DNA of 44,197 bases from Nevskia sp. (GTDB lineage: Bacteria; Pseudomonadota; Gammaproteobacteria; Nevskiales; Nevskiaceae). The first letter of the stretch is position 1, and each line of letters opens with the position of its first letter. Of this stretch, positions 35,949 through 44,043 are shown piece after piece. The position numbers and the translations under genes were made by a program. The notes beneath the pieces are model-generated. The model was not told the origin of the DNA and did not search any database. It saw only the letters and a program-made list of their open reading frames with translations. The DNA is taken from positions 1-44,197 of the forward strand of contig JAUXYM010000014.1 in NCBI GenBank assembly GCA_030694365.1, read 5' to 3'.

Positions 35949-37111
35949 GTTGCGACAGAAGCGATGGTTCCACGCGTGGAGATCTTGAGACAACAGCTCG
36001 ACGAGCTGAGGCTTGGCTCTGCGACCAGGCCCTGCCGCAATGGTCGACGCGAGGCTTCGATGCTGAGACCGGATTTTTCGAAGAGCAGCTGACCTTCACA
36101 GGCGAACCGGTGAGGACCGCACCTCGACGGGTGATGGTGCAGGCGCGGCAGATCTCGGTCTACGCAGCGGCGGCCCTGTCAGGACGTTCTGTTAACGGCC
36201 GGGAACTTGCGCTCGGCACGATGCGGCGGACGATTGCCGCCTATCACGGCATCGACGGTCAACCCGGCTGGGTCTTCTCGATCAATCGCACCGGGCGTCC
36301 AGTCGACAGCAAACGAGATCTCTACTCCCATGCCTTCGTGCTCTTTGCCCTCGCCTGGGTGATGCGACTTGAGCATGCGCCTGAGTTTGAGGAAGCAGTG
36401 GAGGCGACGCTCGACTTCCTTGACAAGGCCTTTGTCGATCCCGTCAACGGAGGCTTGTGGGACTGCTTGCCGCGCCCCGACGCACTGCGTCGGCAGAATC
36501 CGCACATGCACCTCTTCGAGGCATATATCGCCCTCTTTGAGACGACAGGCCGAGCCGACGTGCTCGAACGCGGGCACCGGTTGCGCGATCTCGCGGTCAA
36601 GCGCTTCATCGACTTCGAGACCGGCGCGCTGCGCGAGTACTTCCTGGACGACTGGCGTGTCTACCCCGCTCCGGGCAAGGGCAGCGTCGAACCAGGACAT
36701 CTCTTCGAATGGGCCTGGCTCCTGCGGCGTTGGCAGACGGCGAGCGGCGAAGACCAGAGTGCGGTCGTCGAGCGCCTGATGGCGCTTGCGATCTCAGCCG
36801 GCCTCGATGTCGAGCGGGGCCGAATCGTTGACGAAATTGGCGAGGACGGCTCCCTGCGCCGCGCCACGAGCCGTAGTTGGCCACATGCCGAAGCTCTGAA
36901 ATCCTTGATGACCGAAACCGCGATCAATCGGCATCCACCCGATCCGTTGGCGGCAGCAATCCTGTCACGACTCCTTGAGGTCTACTGCCGACCAGACCTC
37001 GGCGGCGGCTGGATCGACCACGTCGACGCGGAGGACCAAGCCCTCGCCTCAGTAATGCCGGCAAGTACGCTCTATCATCTTTATTTCGGCATCGATGCTT
37101 TATCGAATTGA
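35945..37111 (+). CDS. AGE-family sugar epimerase/isomerase
   Basis: A 388-residue cytoplasmic protein of the N-acylglucosamine 2-epimerase (AGE) superfamily with the alpha6/alpha6-barrel pattern: RRVMVQARQISVYAAAA, RDLYSHAFVLFALAWVMRL, NPHMHLFEAYIALFETT, SVEPGHLFEWAWLLRRW and SRSWPHAEALKSLM. The Arg in RVMVQAR and the His residues in SHAF, HMHLFEA and PGHLFEW are the expected active-site positions. Members epimerise at C2 or isomerise aldoses and ketoses. It overlaps hldD by 4 bp. Because gmhA is absent, a role as a replacement heptose-phosphate isomerase is conceivable, but mannose-type isomerisation is equally possible. Confidence 0.88.
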   Translation: MSCDRSDGSTRGDLETTARRAEAWLCDQALPQWSTRGFDAETGFFEEQLTFTGEPVRTAPRRVMVQARQISVYAAAALSGRSVNGRELALGTMRRTIAAYHGIDGQPGWVFSINRTGRPVDSKRDLYSHAFVLFALAWVMRLEHAPEFEEAVEATLDFLDKAFVDPVNGGLWDCLPRPDALRRQNPHMHLFEAYIALFETTGRADVLERGHRLRDLAVKRFIDFETGALREYFLDDWRVYPAPGKGSVEPGHLFEWAWLLRRWQTASGEDQSAVVERLMALAISAGLDVERGRIVDEIGEDGSLRRATSRSWPHAEALKSLMTETAINRHPPDPLAAAILSRLLEVYCRPDLGGGWIDHVDAEDQALASVMPASTLYHLYFGIDALSN

Positions 37112-37275
37112 CATACGGCAATAATCTGAAGATTTAGATTTCTGAAGATGCGCTATAGCGATTAGCTGCCATATCGCAGACCAGCGTTTCGTGGTGACGT
37201 CTTTCACTAACATGCTTATGCATGTCGGCAGATCTCAGGATCGGGGCCGGCGCCGAGCGATCATAGGAATTACCA

Positions 37276-38484
37276 TTGATACCCACCAAACTCGCATTTG
37301 TGGCAACGCCCCCAGGTTCCAGCTTACAGAAGGGAGACGCTCTGGGCATGGTGATTGGGGCAATTCCCCTGCCCGCGATTGCCATTTCCCTTCTGGCCAC
37401 GAATAGAGTCCCGGAGCTGTTATCGGCTTCCATTTTTCTATGCGCCGTGCTTTGCATGCTATACATGGCTCTCAATGCTAAATACTTACATAGACCGCTA
37501 TTTGTATTTTTCCCAATGTTCGTTTTATCAATATTTTATTTTCTTGACACTATAAATAATCCGACAGAAAATGGCATAAAACACGCCGTTGCGATATCTT
37601 GCGTTATTGCGATAATAGCTTTTTATATTAACTTTTCATCAATTCTTCTGCGATCTAACATCTTCAGATCAGCACTACTTATTGAGGCAATGGCCTTGGT
37701 TGGTGCCGGCATGCTCGGGTTAAATCAGAAGAACTTCGACATGGGAGCAGTCTTGTACGCGTCATGCACGGCATATTATCTATATATATACGACAAGCCG
37801 CACCAGAAAAGAATATTTTCCTCTTTATTGTTCTTTGTTTTTTTAAGCTACCTTGGGATTTCTTACGACTTCAGAGCATTAATTTATTTATCCTTTACTA
37901 TTTTTGGATTGTTTACAATCTTCAATGTGGCTCAGTATAATAGATTTAGGCCGCTTCTTATGTTTACTTTTCTGATATCTGCAATGTCGTTATTTTTCTA
38001 TTTTTATATCCATATAGATGATTTTGAAATCACGCAGCAGTTGAATTTATTAACCCAAGATAAAACAGGTCGGCAGTTAACTTCGGGCCGCCAAGATCTG
38101 TGGCCGTTTATCTTGGACTACGCGATGAACACACCGATATACGGAGCGGGAGGGGGAGTCCTGCCAAAGGATTTTCTTTCCGCTGATTTCAGTTCTCACA
38201 ATTATTATTTACAACTTTTTCTTCAGAAAGGACTCATCGGCTTATTTTTAATATTCATATTTACCATGAACATCTGGAATCTCATGAATCGCGCCCAATG
38301 GGGAGATGCTAGAGTAAATTTTTCCGCGTCTGTATTTCTGGCCTTCCTCGTTCATAACGTGACTGAAGTCTTGATGTTTCAGAATGCATTGATGGTTTCC
38401 ATACCTGCCTGGATAGTCATCTCGTTTGGCGCTGCCGAGCCCCTCGAAACAGCCAGGAATGCACTCCCAAGTTTCCGAGCATGA
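37276..38484 (+). CDS. O-antigen polymerase-like membrane protein (Wzy)
   Basis: A 402-residue, AT-rich gene product with about ten membrane helices. The large periplasmic loop has TGRQLTSGRQDLWPFILDYAMNTPIYGAGGG followed by DFSSHNYYLQLFLQKGLIGLFLIF, matching the O-antigen polymerase pattern (Arg in SGRQ, HNYYLQ with the conserved His). It likely links repeat units in the periplasm. The start is a TTG at 37276 with TAGGA 8-12 bases upstream; an internal ATG at 37348 is possible. Base composition differs sharply from the heptose genes before it, pointing to separate acquisition. This is the second polymerase-like gene of the locus. Confidence 0.82.
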   Translation: MIPTKLAFVATPPGSSLQKGDALGMVIGAIPLPAIAISLLATNRVPELLSASIFLCAVLCMLYMALNAKYLHRPLFVFFPMFVLSIFYFLDTINNPTENGIKHAVAISCVIAIIAFYINFSSILLRSNIFRSALLIEAMALVGAGMLGLNQKNFDMGAVLYASCTAYYLYIYDKPHQKRIFSSLLFFVFLSYLGISYDFRALIYLSFTIFGLFTIFNVAQYNRFRPLLMFTFLISAMSLFFYFYIHIDDFEITQQLNLLTQDKTGRQLTSGRQDLWPFILDYAMNTPIYGAGGGVLPKDFLSADFSSHNYYLQLFLQKGLIGLFLIFIFTMNIWNLMNRAQWGDARVNFSASVFLAFLVHNVTEVLMFQNALMVSIPAWIVISFGAAEPLETARNALPSFRA

Positions 38485-38660
38485 TCGACGGATGACAATA
38501 AAACGACGCAGGTTGGTAGAAGTAGCGAATACGGGCCACACCCGAAGGCGACAAAGTAACAGCGGCTTCTCCCGGAGATGGACATGGTGATGCCATGGGC
38601 ACTGCTGATCGCGCTGATCGATCCGTCGCAGCCGAAGCCGGGCGCATGGAGCGGCAAATT
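38485..38660 (+). pseudogene. IS5-family transposase remnant
   Basis: In one frame the sequence reads EYGPHPKATK, stop, QRLLPEMDMVMPWALLIALIDPSQPKPGA. This follows the N-terminus of IS5-type transposases (pattern Y..K.TRR..FL.EM..VVPW..L..LI.P.YPK.G). It contains an in-frame TAA at about 38557 and loses similarity after about 38645. Only about 50 of more than 300 residues remain and no terminal repeats were found. Marks a past insertion inside the polysaccharide locus. Confidence 0.6.
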
Positions 38661-38776
38661 TTTTGCATTCGCATCTTTCAGCCTGCTCCTCACATCGGTT
38701 AGCATCATATTGGGCCGCCAGGCATGGATCCTTCAGCTTTCCAAGCGATATGATGAAATTTTAAGAGAAATAAATT

Positions 38777-39547
38777 ATGCGTCCACTTGGAATCAGCCTC
38801 GCCGCTATTGTCGCTCTATTGTTTCTCGGCCAATCAAAAGCGGAAGAATCCTTGCCTCAGCCAGATCCCGGAAAGAGTTGGAGGCTGATTTGGAATGATG
38901 AGTTCGATGGACACGAGATCGACAAAACCAAATGGAATGTGAGTCCCGACGGCCCGCGCGGCACAGGATTCTGGTCTCCTGAGAACGTCACCCTCGATGG
39001 CAAAGGCCATATCGTCTTTAAGGCCACGCGCCGCGAAGACAAAGTTGTCGGCGCTGGAATCGACACCTATAAGAAATTCTCAACGACTGGAGGCTTCTTC
39101 ACCTTCCAGTGCAAGTTATCCCCTCATCCTGAATACAGACCAGCCATATGGATCACATCCCCGTCCGTCAATCAGACGGAAGATGAGGGACGCGATGGGA
39201 CGGAAATCGATGTCATGGAACAATCCAGCCGCCGTGATGAGGTTTATTTGAACCTGCACTGGGATGGCTATGGAAAAGCGCACAAAACCACTGGCGTAAA
39301 ATCCGGAATAAAGGGAAAGCTTGAGGATTGGCACGTGTTCTCAGTCCTATGGACGCCGGTCGAATACATTTTTTATGTCGACGGGCAAGAGGCCTGGAAA
39401 ACAGAAGATGGCGGAGTCTCTCAAGTAGATGAGGCCATAAAGATGGGAATAGAAGTGCCATGGCCACTCCAAAAGAATGGCACGTCCGGTTTCGGCATAG
39501 ATGATGTTTTTGTTTGTGACTATGCGCGAGTTTATAAGCAAGAGTGA
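38777..39547 (+). CDS. Glycoside hydrolase family 16 protein, secreted
   Basis: A 256-residue protein with a signal peptide (SLAAIVALLFLGQSKA, cleavage near residue 22) and a GH16 beta-jelly-roll domain. SWRLIWNDEFDGHEIDKTKWN opens the domain, GFFTFQCKLSPHPEYRPAIWI forms the substrate cleft, and GTEIDVMEQS carries the catalytic signature E-x-D-x-x-E (Glu143 nucleophile, Asp145, Glu148 acid/base). WHVFSVLWTPVEYIFYVDG is also typical. GH16 enzymes cut or transglycosylate beta-glucans and galactans; here it may trim or release the locus's own polysaccharide. AAGAGA precedes the ATG. The gene is AT-rich like its neighbours. Confidence 0.93.
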   Translation: MRPLGISLAAIVALLFLGQSKAEESLPQPDPGKSWRLIWNDEFDGHEIDKTKWNVSPDGPRGTGFWSPENVTLDGKGHIVFKATRREDKVVGAGIDTYKKFSTTGGFFTFQCKLSPHPEYRPAIWITSPSVNQTEDEGRDGTEIDVMEQSSRRDEVYLNLHWDGYGKAHKTTGVKSGIKGKLEDWHVFSVLWTPVEYIFYVDGQEAWKTEDGGVSQVDEAIKMGIEVPWPLQKNGTSGFGIDDVFVCDYARVYKQE

Positions 39548-39610
39548 TCGCCAAGCATACACAAGTCATAATAGAAAACATCAAAACACTTTAGACTGCG
39601 CCGAGCGAAT

Positions 39611-40624
39611 ATGATGAGCGGATTAAATGACGCTGCCCACGTATCAAAACTGGAATGGATCGACTTTCTCAAGGGGGCAAGCATCATCCTCGTGGTTTAT
39701 GGCCACGTTGCCATTATTCCCCCTGACCGGGACATCTCTGCTTTCGTTCGCTATATTTATTTGTTTCACATGCCCCTCTTTTTTGTCATATCGGGCTACC
39801 TTTTTAAGGCGGCGCCCCTTCATGACTTTGCAATTAAGAGAGTTAAAACGCTGATAATCCCCTACGCCAGTTTTTTGATTTTGCTCACAGCTATAATTGA
39901 TCTCACACATCTCGCAAAGGGTGACTGGGCACTTATAGATTACGGCACATCTATCGCCCGCTTAATATTAGGCGGAACCTTCCTACATCTTGAGGTTGGA
40001 GTTTTTTGGTTTCTTACTGCACTTTTCTTTGTGCAGATCATATATTGCAAATTATCTCATCTCCTTGGGAATGCAACCGATAAAAAAATGCTAATTGCAA
40101 TGGCATTCTTGTACGTTGCAAGCTCCATACTTTCTCTTTTTTTTGATCGAATTATTTCTCCACTCGGCATTTCCGCAATACCATTTGGCCTGCTGTGCTT
40201 TTGGTTTGGAAATTTAATCCGCAATTTCAAAGTTGGGAATTATATAACCCCCCTATCCTCCGGCGTTATAATTTTGTGGATTTCCCTTGAGGTGACTGGC
40301 ACTCACTTCACCCTGGATATGAAATATTCTAGATATTTCCCGGCATTTCTTATTTTTCCTCTTTCCTTGTCTTTTGTTTATTTTATAATTCTGGCAACAG
40401 AGAAATACTATAAAATAATCAAAAATAGATTGATAATTATTTTTGGCGCGGCCTCATTGGTTATCATGGCCCTTCATAACTATGTGCACTTCTTCCTTAG
40501 AGGAGTGGGCCTGAATATGGACGCCTTGATCATCATCGTTTCCATATTCGTGCCGGTTTTAGCCTATTTCTCAATCATGCGGTTCAGAATAACGAGATTT
40601 TTATTTCTCGGAGATAGGGGATAG
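39611..40624 (+). CDS. Acyltransferase 3 family membrane protein (first)
   Basis: A 337-residue protein with about ten membrane helices, of the acyltransferase-3 superfamily that O-acetylates or acylates surface sugars. The N-terminal WIDFLKGASIILVVYGHV contains the conserved His, and YIYLFHMPLFFVISGYLFK is the second family motif. EVGVFWFLTALFFVQIIYC is the third. The gene is markedly AT-rich. It lies 63 bp after the GH16 gene. Donor and acceptor are unknown; acetylation of the cluster's polysaccharide is the likeliest role. Confidence 0.9.
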   Translation: MMSGLNDAAHVSKLEWIDFLKGASIILVVYGHVAIIPPDRDISAFVRYIYLFHMPLFFVISGYLFKAAPLHDFAIKRVKTLIIPYASFLILLTAIIDLTHLAKGDWALIDYGTSIARLILGGTFLHLEVGVFWFLTALFFVQIIYCKLSHLLGNATDKKMLIAMAFLYVASSILSLFFDRIISPLGISAIPFGLLCFWFGNLIRNFKVGNYITPLSSGVIILWISLEVTGTHFTLDMKYSRYFPAFLIFPLSLSFVYFIILATEKYYKIIKNRLIIIFGAASLVIMALHNYVHFFLRGVGLNMDALIIIVSIFVPVLAYFSIMRFRITRFLFLGDRG

Positions 40625-40680
40625 TAACTCCTCAAGGTTCTGTATCTTGGAGTTTCGATGTCGAAGATGTGAAGGATGAA

Positions 40681-42510
40681 ATGAAACTACGCGTCATACG
40701 ACCAACGCTATCCGCGCTTCGCCACGTGCCCCCTCGGGCGATTACCTTGCGCCTGCGTCGCGAGATCCGGCAGAGACGGCTTGTCCGCGCAGCGGATCCA
40801 GCACGCTTGCTTGGCGTCATAACGCCAGACGTCGCAAGTGTCGTAGCCAAGCTCCTCCATTCCGACTTGCTTGCCTTCGCCGAGGCAATACGTCGGCTTA
40901 CAAGTAGCGCATTTGCTTGGGACGCAGAGGCAGATGCGCTCGTCTTTGACCTATCGGGCGACGTGGCAAGCGTCGCAGACGTGGATACCATCGCTTGGTC
41001 CGTACCAGGCGGCATCCCAGCGAGTGACGTCAACCGCTGCTTCTTCCTGTCCTTTGTCGAGCAGGCGACGCTGTTGAACGGCAGGCCCAGTGAAGATCTC
41101 GTGCGGCTTGACGCCTATGTTTCGCGCCTCGCGCGCGCCGCGCCGCTTGGCGAGGGAAAGCTCACCATTCCGTGGCATGCGCTTTCCGCAGCTCGTCGCC
41201 TGGTGAACGTGGTGGCTGGCCTCTCAGCCATTCTCGGGCGCGGGCCTAACCTCGCTTCGCGGCCAGAGATCGGGCGTTTGGTGGCGCATATCGCTTTGCT
41301 GAGGGCTGTTGTGGCGGAGATTCGTGAGGACGATCTCGGCTACAACCATTTCGCATCGGAAGTCTTCGCCCAGTGTGTTGCTGATCGGCTCTTCGACGAC
41401 GGGTCGGCGCTTATCCGCCATGCCGCGGAGTTTGCCGCGACCATGACCGCGCAAGTAGGTGCTGACGGCATGCAACTTGAACGCAGCGCGACCTATCAAT
41501 GCCACATGCTCGGACATCTCGACGCGCTAATTGCTGGACGGGTGCTGCCCGAGCCTTATCACAGTGCCATCGGGCAGCTCGCTGAAGCAATGCGGCCGGC
41601 GCTGGCGCTGATGACTCATGGAGACGGCGGAATCGCTGTCTTCAACGATGCGGCAGTTGGCGACGGCCCCTCGCCCGCAGCGCTCAGCGCAGTGAGAACG
41701 ACATGGTCTGAGGGCGTCCACCGCCTTCCTGAGGCCGGCTACGCGCGGCTCGAGCATGGAGCCTTATCGGTAATCTTTGACGCTGGCCCCTGCGGGCCCG
41801 ACGACAACCCAGGACACGCGCACGCCGATTTCCTTTCTGTTGAGCTCGATATCGATGGCTTGCGGTTCTTTGTCGACCCAGGCGTTGCTTCCTACAAAGC
41901 AGGACCAGAGCGCGACACCTGCCGATCAGCGGCATCACACAATGGGCCGACTTTTCCGGGGATCGAACCGATCGAATTCATCGGCCCCTTTCGGGTAGGT
42001 CGGCGTGGTCGAGGACGCTTCCTGGGCGAGGGGGAAGCCTCTACGCTTTCCAAAATCGCGCGAGGGGTCGGTGGCACCCACGACGGCTTCGATCGCCACG
42101 GTGGCCGGGTCGCCCGTTGGCTCGCCCCCTCGGGTGATGACGGGCTCCTCATCGTCGATGTCTGGCTCGGGCTCGCTGAACGTGTGGCGCGCTCGATGTT
42201 CCTCGTCGACGCACGCTCGTGGCGCGTGGAGACAGAGAGAGAGACAGAAATCGTTCTGACTGCGGAAGGCGGAGATCGGGTCATCGTCTCTACAATTCTC
42301 GGTCGCTTGCGAACAGAAGAGGGCGGCTCGTTCCACCTCTACGGCCCCAAGAAAGCATTCCCGGCGTTGCGGATCGTGGTCGAACCCACGACGAACGAAG
42401 GAGATGCGCGCCGGATCGCGATGTCGATCTGTCGGGGGCGCTCGACTGTGATCGATCGGGACTTCGCCGGCCGTATCTCCGACGCTCTCCTCGCCGAGAT
42501 TTCATCGTGA
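40681..42510 (+). CDS. Heparinase II/III-like protein
   Basis: About 609 residues. The N-terminal half is an alpha-helical toroid (HALSAARRLVNVVAGLSAI, LGYNHFASEVFAQCVADRLF, QLERSATYQCHMLGHLDAL). The C-terminal half is the heparinase II/III beta-sandwich with GHAHADFLSVELDIDGLRFFVDPGVASY and SAASHNGPTFPGIEP, holding the His and Tyr residues expected in the lyase site. No signal peptide is seen. Such proteins occur in many exopolysaccharide clusters and are presumed to cleave uronic-acid-containing chains. ATG 40681 is preferred to a GTG at 40669 because GAAGGA lies just upstream. GC-rich, unlike the preceding gene. Confidence 0.88.
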   Translation: MKLRVIRPTLSALRHVPPRAITLRLRREIRQRRLVRAADPARLLGVITPDVASVVAKLLHSDLLAFAEAIRRLTSSAFAWDAEADALVFDLSGDVASVADVDTIAWSVPGGIPASDVNRCFFLSFVEQATLLNGRPSEDLVRLDAYVSRLARAAPLGEGKLTIPWHALSAARRLVNVVAGLSAILGRGPNLASRPEIGRLVAHIALLRAVVAEIREDDLGYNHFASEVFAQCVADRLFDDGSALIRHAAEFAATMTAQVGADGMQLERSATYQCHMLGHLDALIAGRVLPEPYHSAIGQLAEAMRPALALMTHGDGGIAVFNDAAVGDGPSPAALSAVRTTWSEGVHRLPEAGYARLEHGALSVIFDAGPCGPDDNPGHAHADFLSVELDIDGLRFFVDPGVASYKAGPERDTCRSAASHNGPTFPGIEPIEFIGPFRVGRRGRGRFLGEGEASTLSKIARGVGGTHDGFDRHGGRVARWLAPSGDDGLLIVDVWLGLAERVARSMFLVDARSWRVETERETEIVLTAEGGDRVIVSTILGRLRTEEGGSFHLYGPKKAFPALRIVVEPTTNEGDARRIAMSICRGRSTVIDRDFAGRISDALLAEISS

Positions 42511-42740
42511 AACCGCTCGGAACCGCCGGGAGGTTACGGTGGACTGCATCATTGCGCTAAATCTGTCGACACCGTTTCTTCTTGAGGAAAGAATATAGGC
42601 TTCTGTTTTCATAAAAGGATACGAGGGGTCCGCTCGAAAACCGCACTGACTCCCGATTCGTGGAATATGCATCCAGATCAAAATCACGGCTTTTGAAACT
42701 AATAGAAGTCGCAATCCCCCTCCAGTCAGGAAGCTTCGAG

Positions 42741-43856
42741 ATGCACGACGACGCCGGAAAGCTGAAATCAATACAGATATTGCGAGGAGCCGCAGCGCTT
42801 CTTGTCTTGATTTCTCATCTTCAGAAAGAAATCAGGCGCACCATCGGCCCAACCTTTCTCGACGCAACCAACGTTGAGATCGTTGGCCAGGCAGGTGTTG
42901 ATCTGTTCTTCATCATTAGCGGCTTCATCATGGTGTATGTCACAAGGAACTTGCCCCAGACCCCTGCATCAGCCACCAATTTTCTGCTGAAACGTTTACT
43001 CCGCGTAGCCCCGCTCTACTGGGGCCTCACATTCCTGACTCTCGGCATTTCCTTCGTAGATCCAAGCTTAAAATATCACAATCACATTGATTTCCAGTAC
43101 GTGATCAGCTCATTTCTATTCATTCCATTTCCACGCGATGATGGACACTTTACACCCGTCCTAGGACTTGGCTGGACACTGAACTTTGAGATGCTGTTCT
43201 ACGCCCTGTTTTGCATAGTGCTTTTGACCAAAGAGAAATTTCGCCCCCTGATCATGGCCGGCCTGCTAATTGCCTTGCCCTGCGTCGGCCTGTTCATCGA
43301 TCGATCGTTTGCGCAGCCCTGGTTCTGGACGCGTCCAATCATCCTGGAGTTCCTGATGGGCGGGATTGTCGCGCACTTGTTTATGCGCGGCATATCAGTT
43401 CCAACCACTTTGGCGTTCGGAATGGTCATTTCTGGACTTTTGGGGCTGCAATTAAGCGGCCAGTTGCCTGATCCGACCGCCTATGAGACCCGCTTCTGGG
43501 CCTGGGGAGGACCTTCGGCTCTCATTGTCGCCGGCGTTGTGTTGTCACAGAAGTCGCTGTTCGCTTATTTTCCGACCCGCCTGTCGGAGCTAGCAGAACG
43601 CGCGGGGGATGGATCCTACAGCCTCTACCTCGTACACATGTTTATCATCCGAATTACGACGATTATTGCCGGAAAATTTCATTTTCCAGCAATTCCCCAT
43701 CTAATCGCTTGTTACCTCATTGCAATTAGTCTCTCTTTATTCCTGTCTGACTGGATGTATAGGCATTTGGAGCTAAGCTTGAACCGGTTCTGGCGTCGAT
43801 TCCTGCCGAAGGAAGGCCCTTCAAATTCAGGACGTTCTCGCAGCGTTTCATCGTGA
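42741..43856 (+). CDS. Acyltransferase 3 family membrane protein (second)
   Basis: A 371-residue membrane protein of the acyltransferase-3/OafA-NodX type. IQILRGAAALLVLISHLQKE has the catalytic His-region motif, then GVDLFFIISGFIMVYV, the basic RFL-like FLLKRLLRVAPLYWGLT, GLGWTLNFEMLFYALFC, and a final SYSLYLVHMFII with the second conserved His. It shows a different subtype from the first acyltransferase of the locus, so the two probably modify different positions or sugars. AGGAAG upstream of ATG 42741 decides the start against an in-frame ATG at 42660. Last gene of the locus before insertion-sequence DNA. Confidence 0.92.
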   Translation: MHDDAGKLKSIQILRGAAALLVLISHLQKEIRRTIGPTFLDATNVEIVGQAGVDLFFIISGFIMVYVTRNLPQTPASATNFLLKRLLRVAPLYWGLTFLTLGISFVDPSLKYHNHIDFQYVISSFLFIPFPRDDGHFTPVLGLGWTLNFEMLFYALFCIVLLTKEKFRPLIMAGLLIALPCVGLFIDRSFAQPWFWTRPIILEFLMGGIVAHLFMRGISVPTTLAFGMVISGLLGLQLSGQLPDPTAYETRFWAWGGPSALIVAGVVLSQKSLFAYFPTRLSELAERAGDGSYSLYLVHMFIIRITTIIAGKFHFPAIPHLIACYLIAISLSLFLSDWMYRHLELSLNRFWRRFLPKEGPSNSGRSRSVSS

Positions 43857-43874
43857 TTTAGTAATCTTATTGTG

Positions 43875-44043
43875 TCACAAGCGTAATTTGAGATTGCGAA
43901 TTCCGCAGCACGGACATCGGGGTAGCGTCGCGGCGAGTACTGCGCTGAGTTGATGGCGGAGCGACGGGATGGAGGTCTGGACGTGCCGTTGCGCCCGGCG
44001 CAGCACCGCGCGGGAGGAAATCTTTGGGTACGGCAGGTGTTTG
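43875..44043 (-). pseudogene. Unidentified ORF remnant cut by IS66 end
   Basis: On the minus strand an open frame reads in from the IS66 terminus and stops at 43875. Its end (HVQTSIPSLRHQLSAVLAAT, then LPRCPCCGIRNLKLRL) has a CxCC zinc-binding-like motif and GC-rich codon use. It looks like the 3' end of a gene interrupted by the element, perhaps another transposase, but no family is recognised. Confidence 0.4.
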
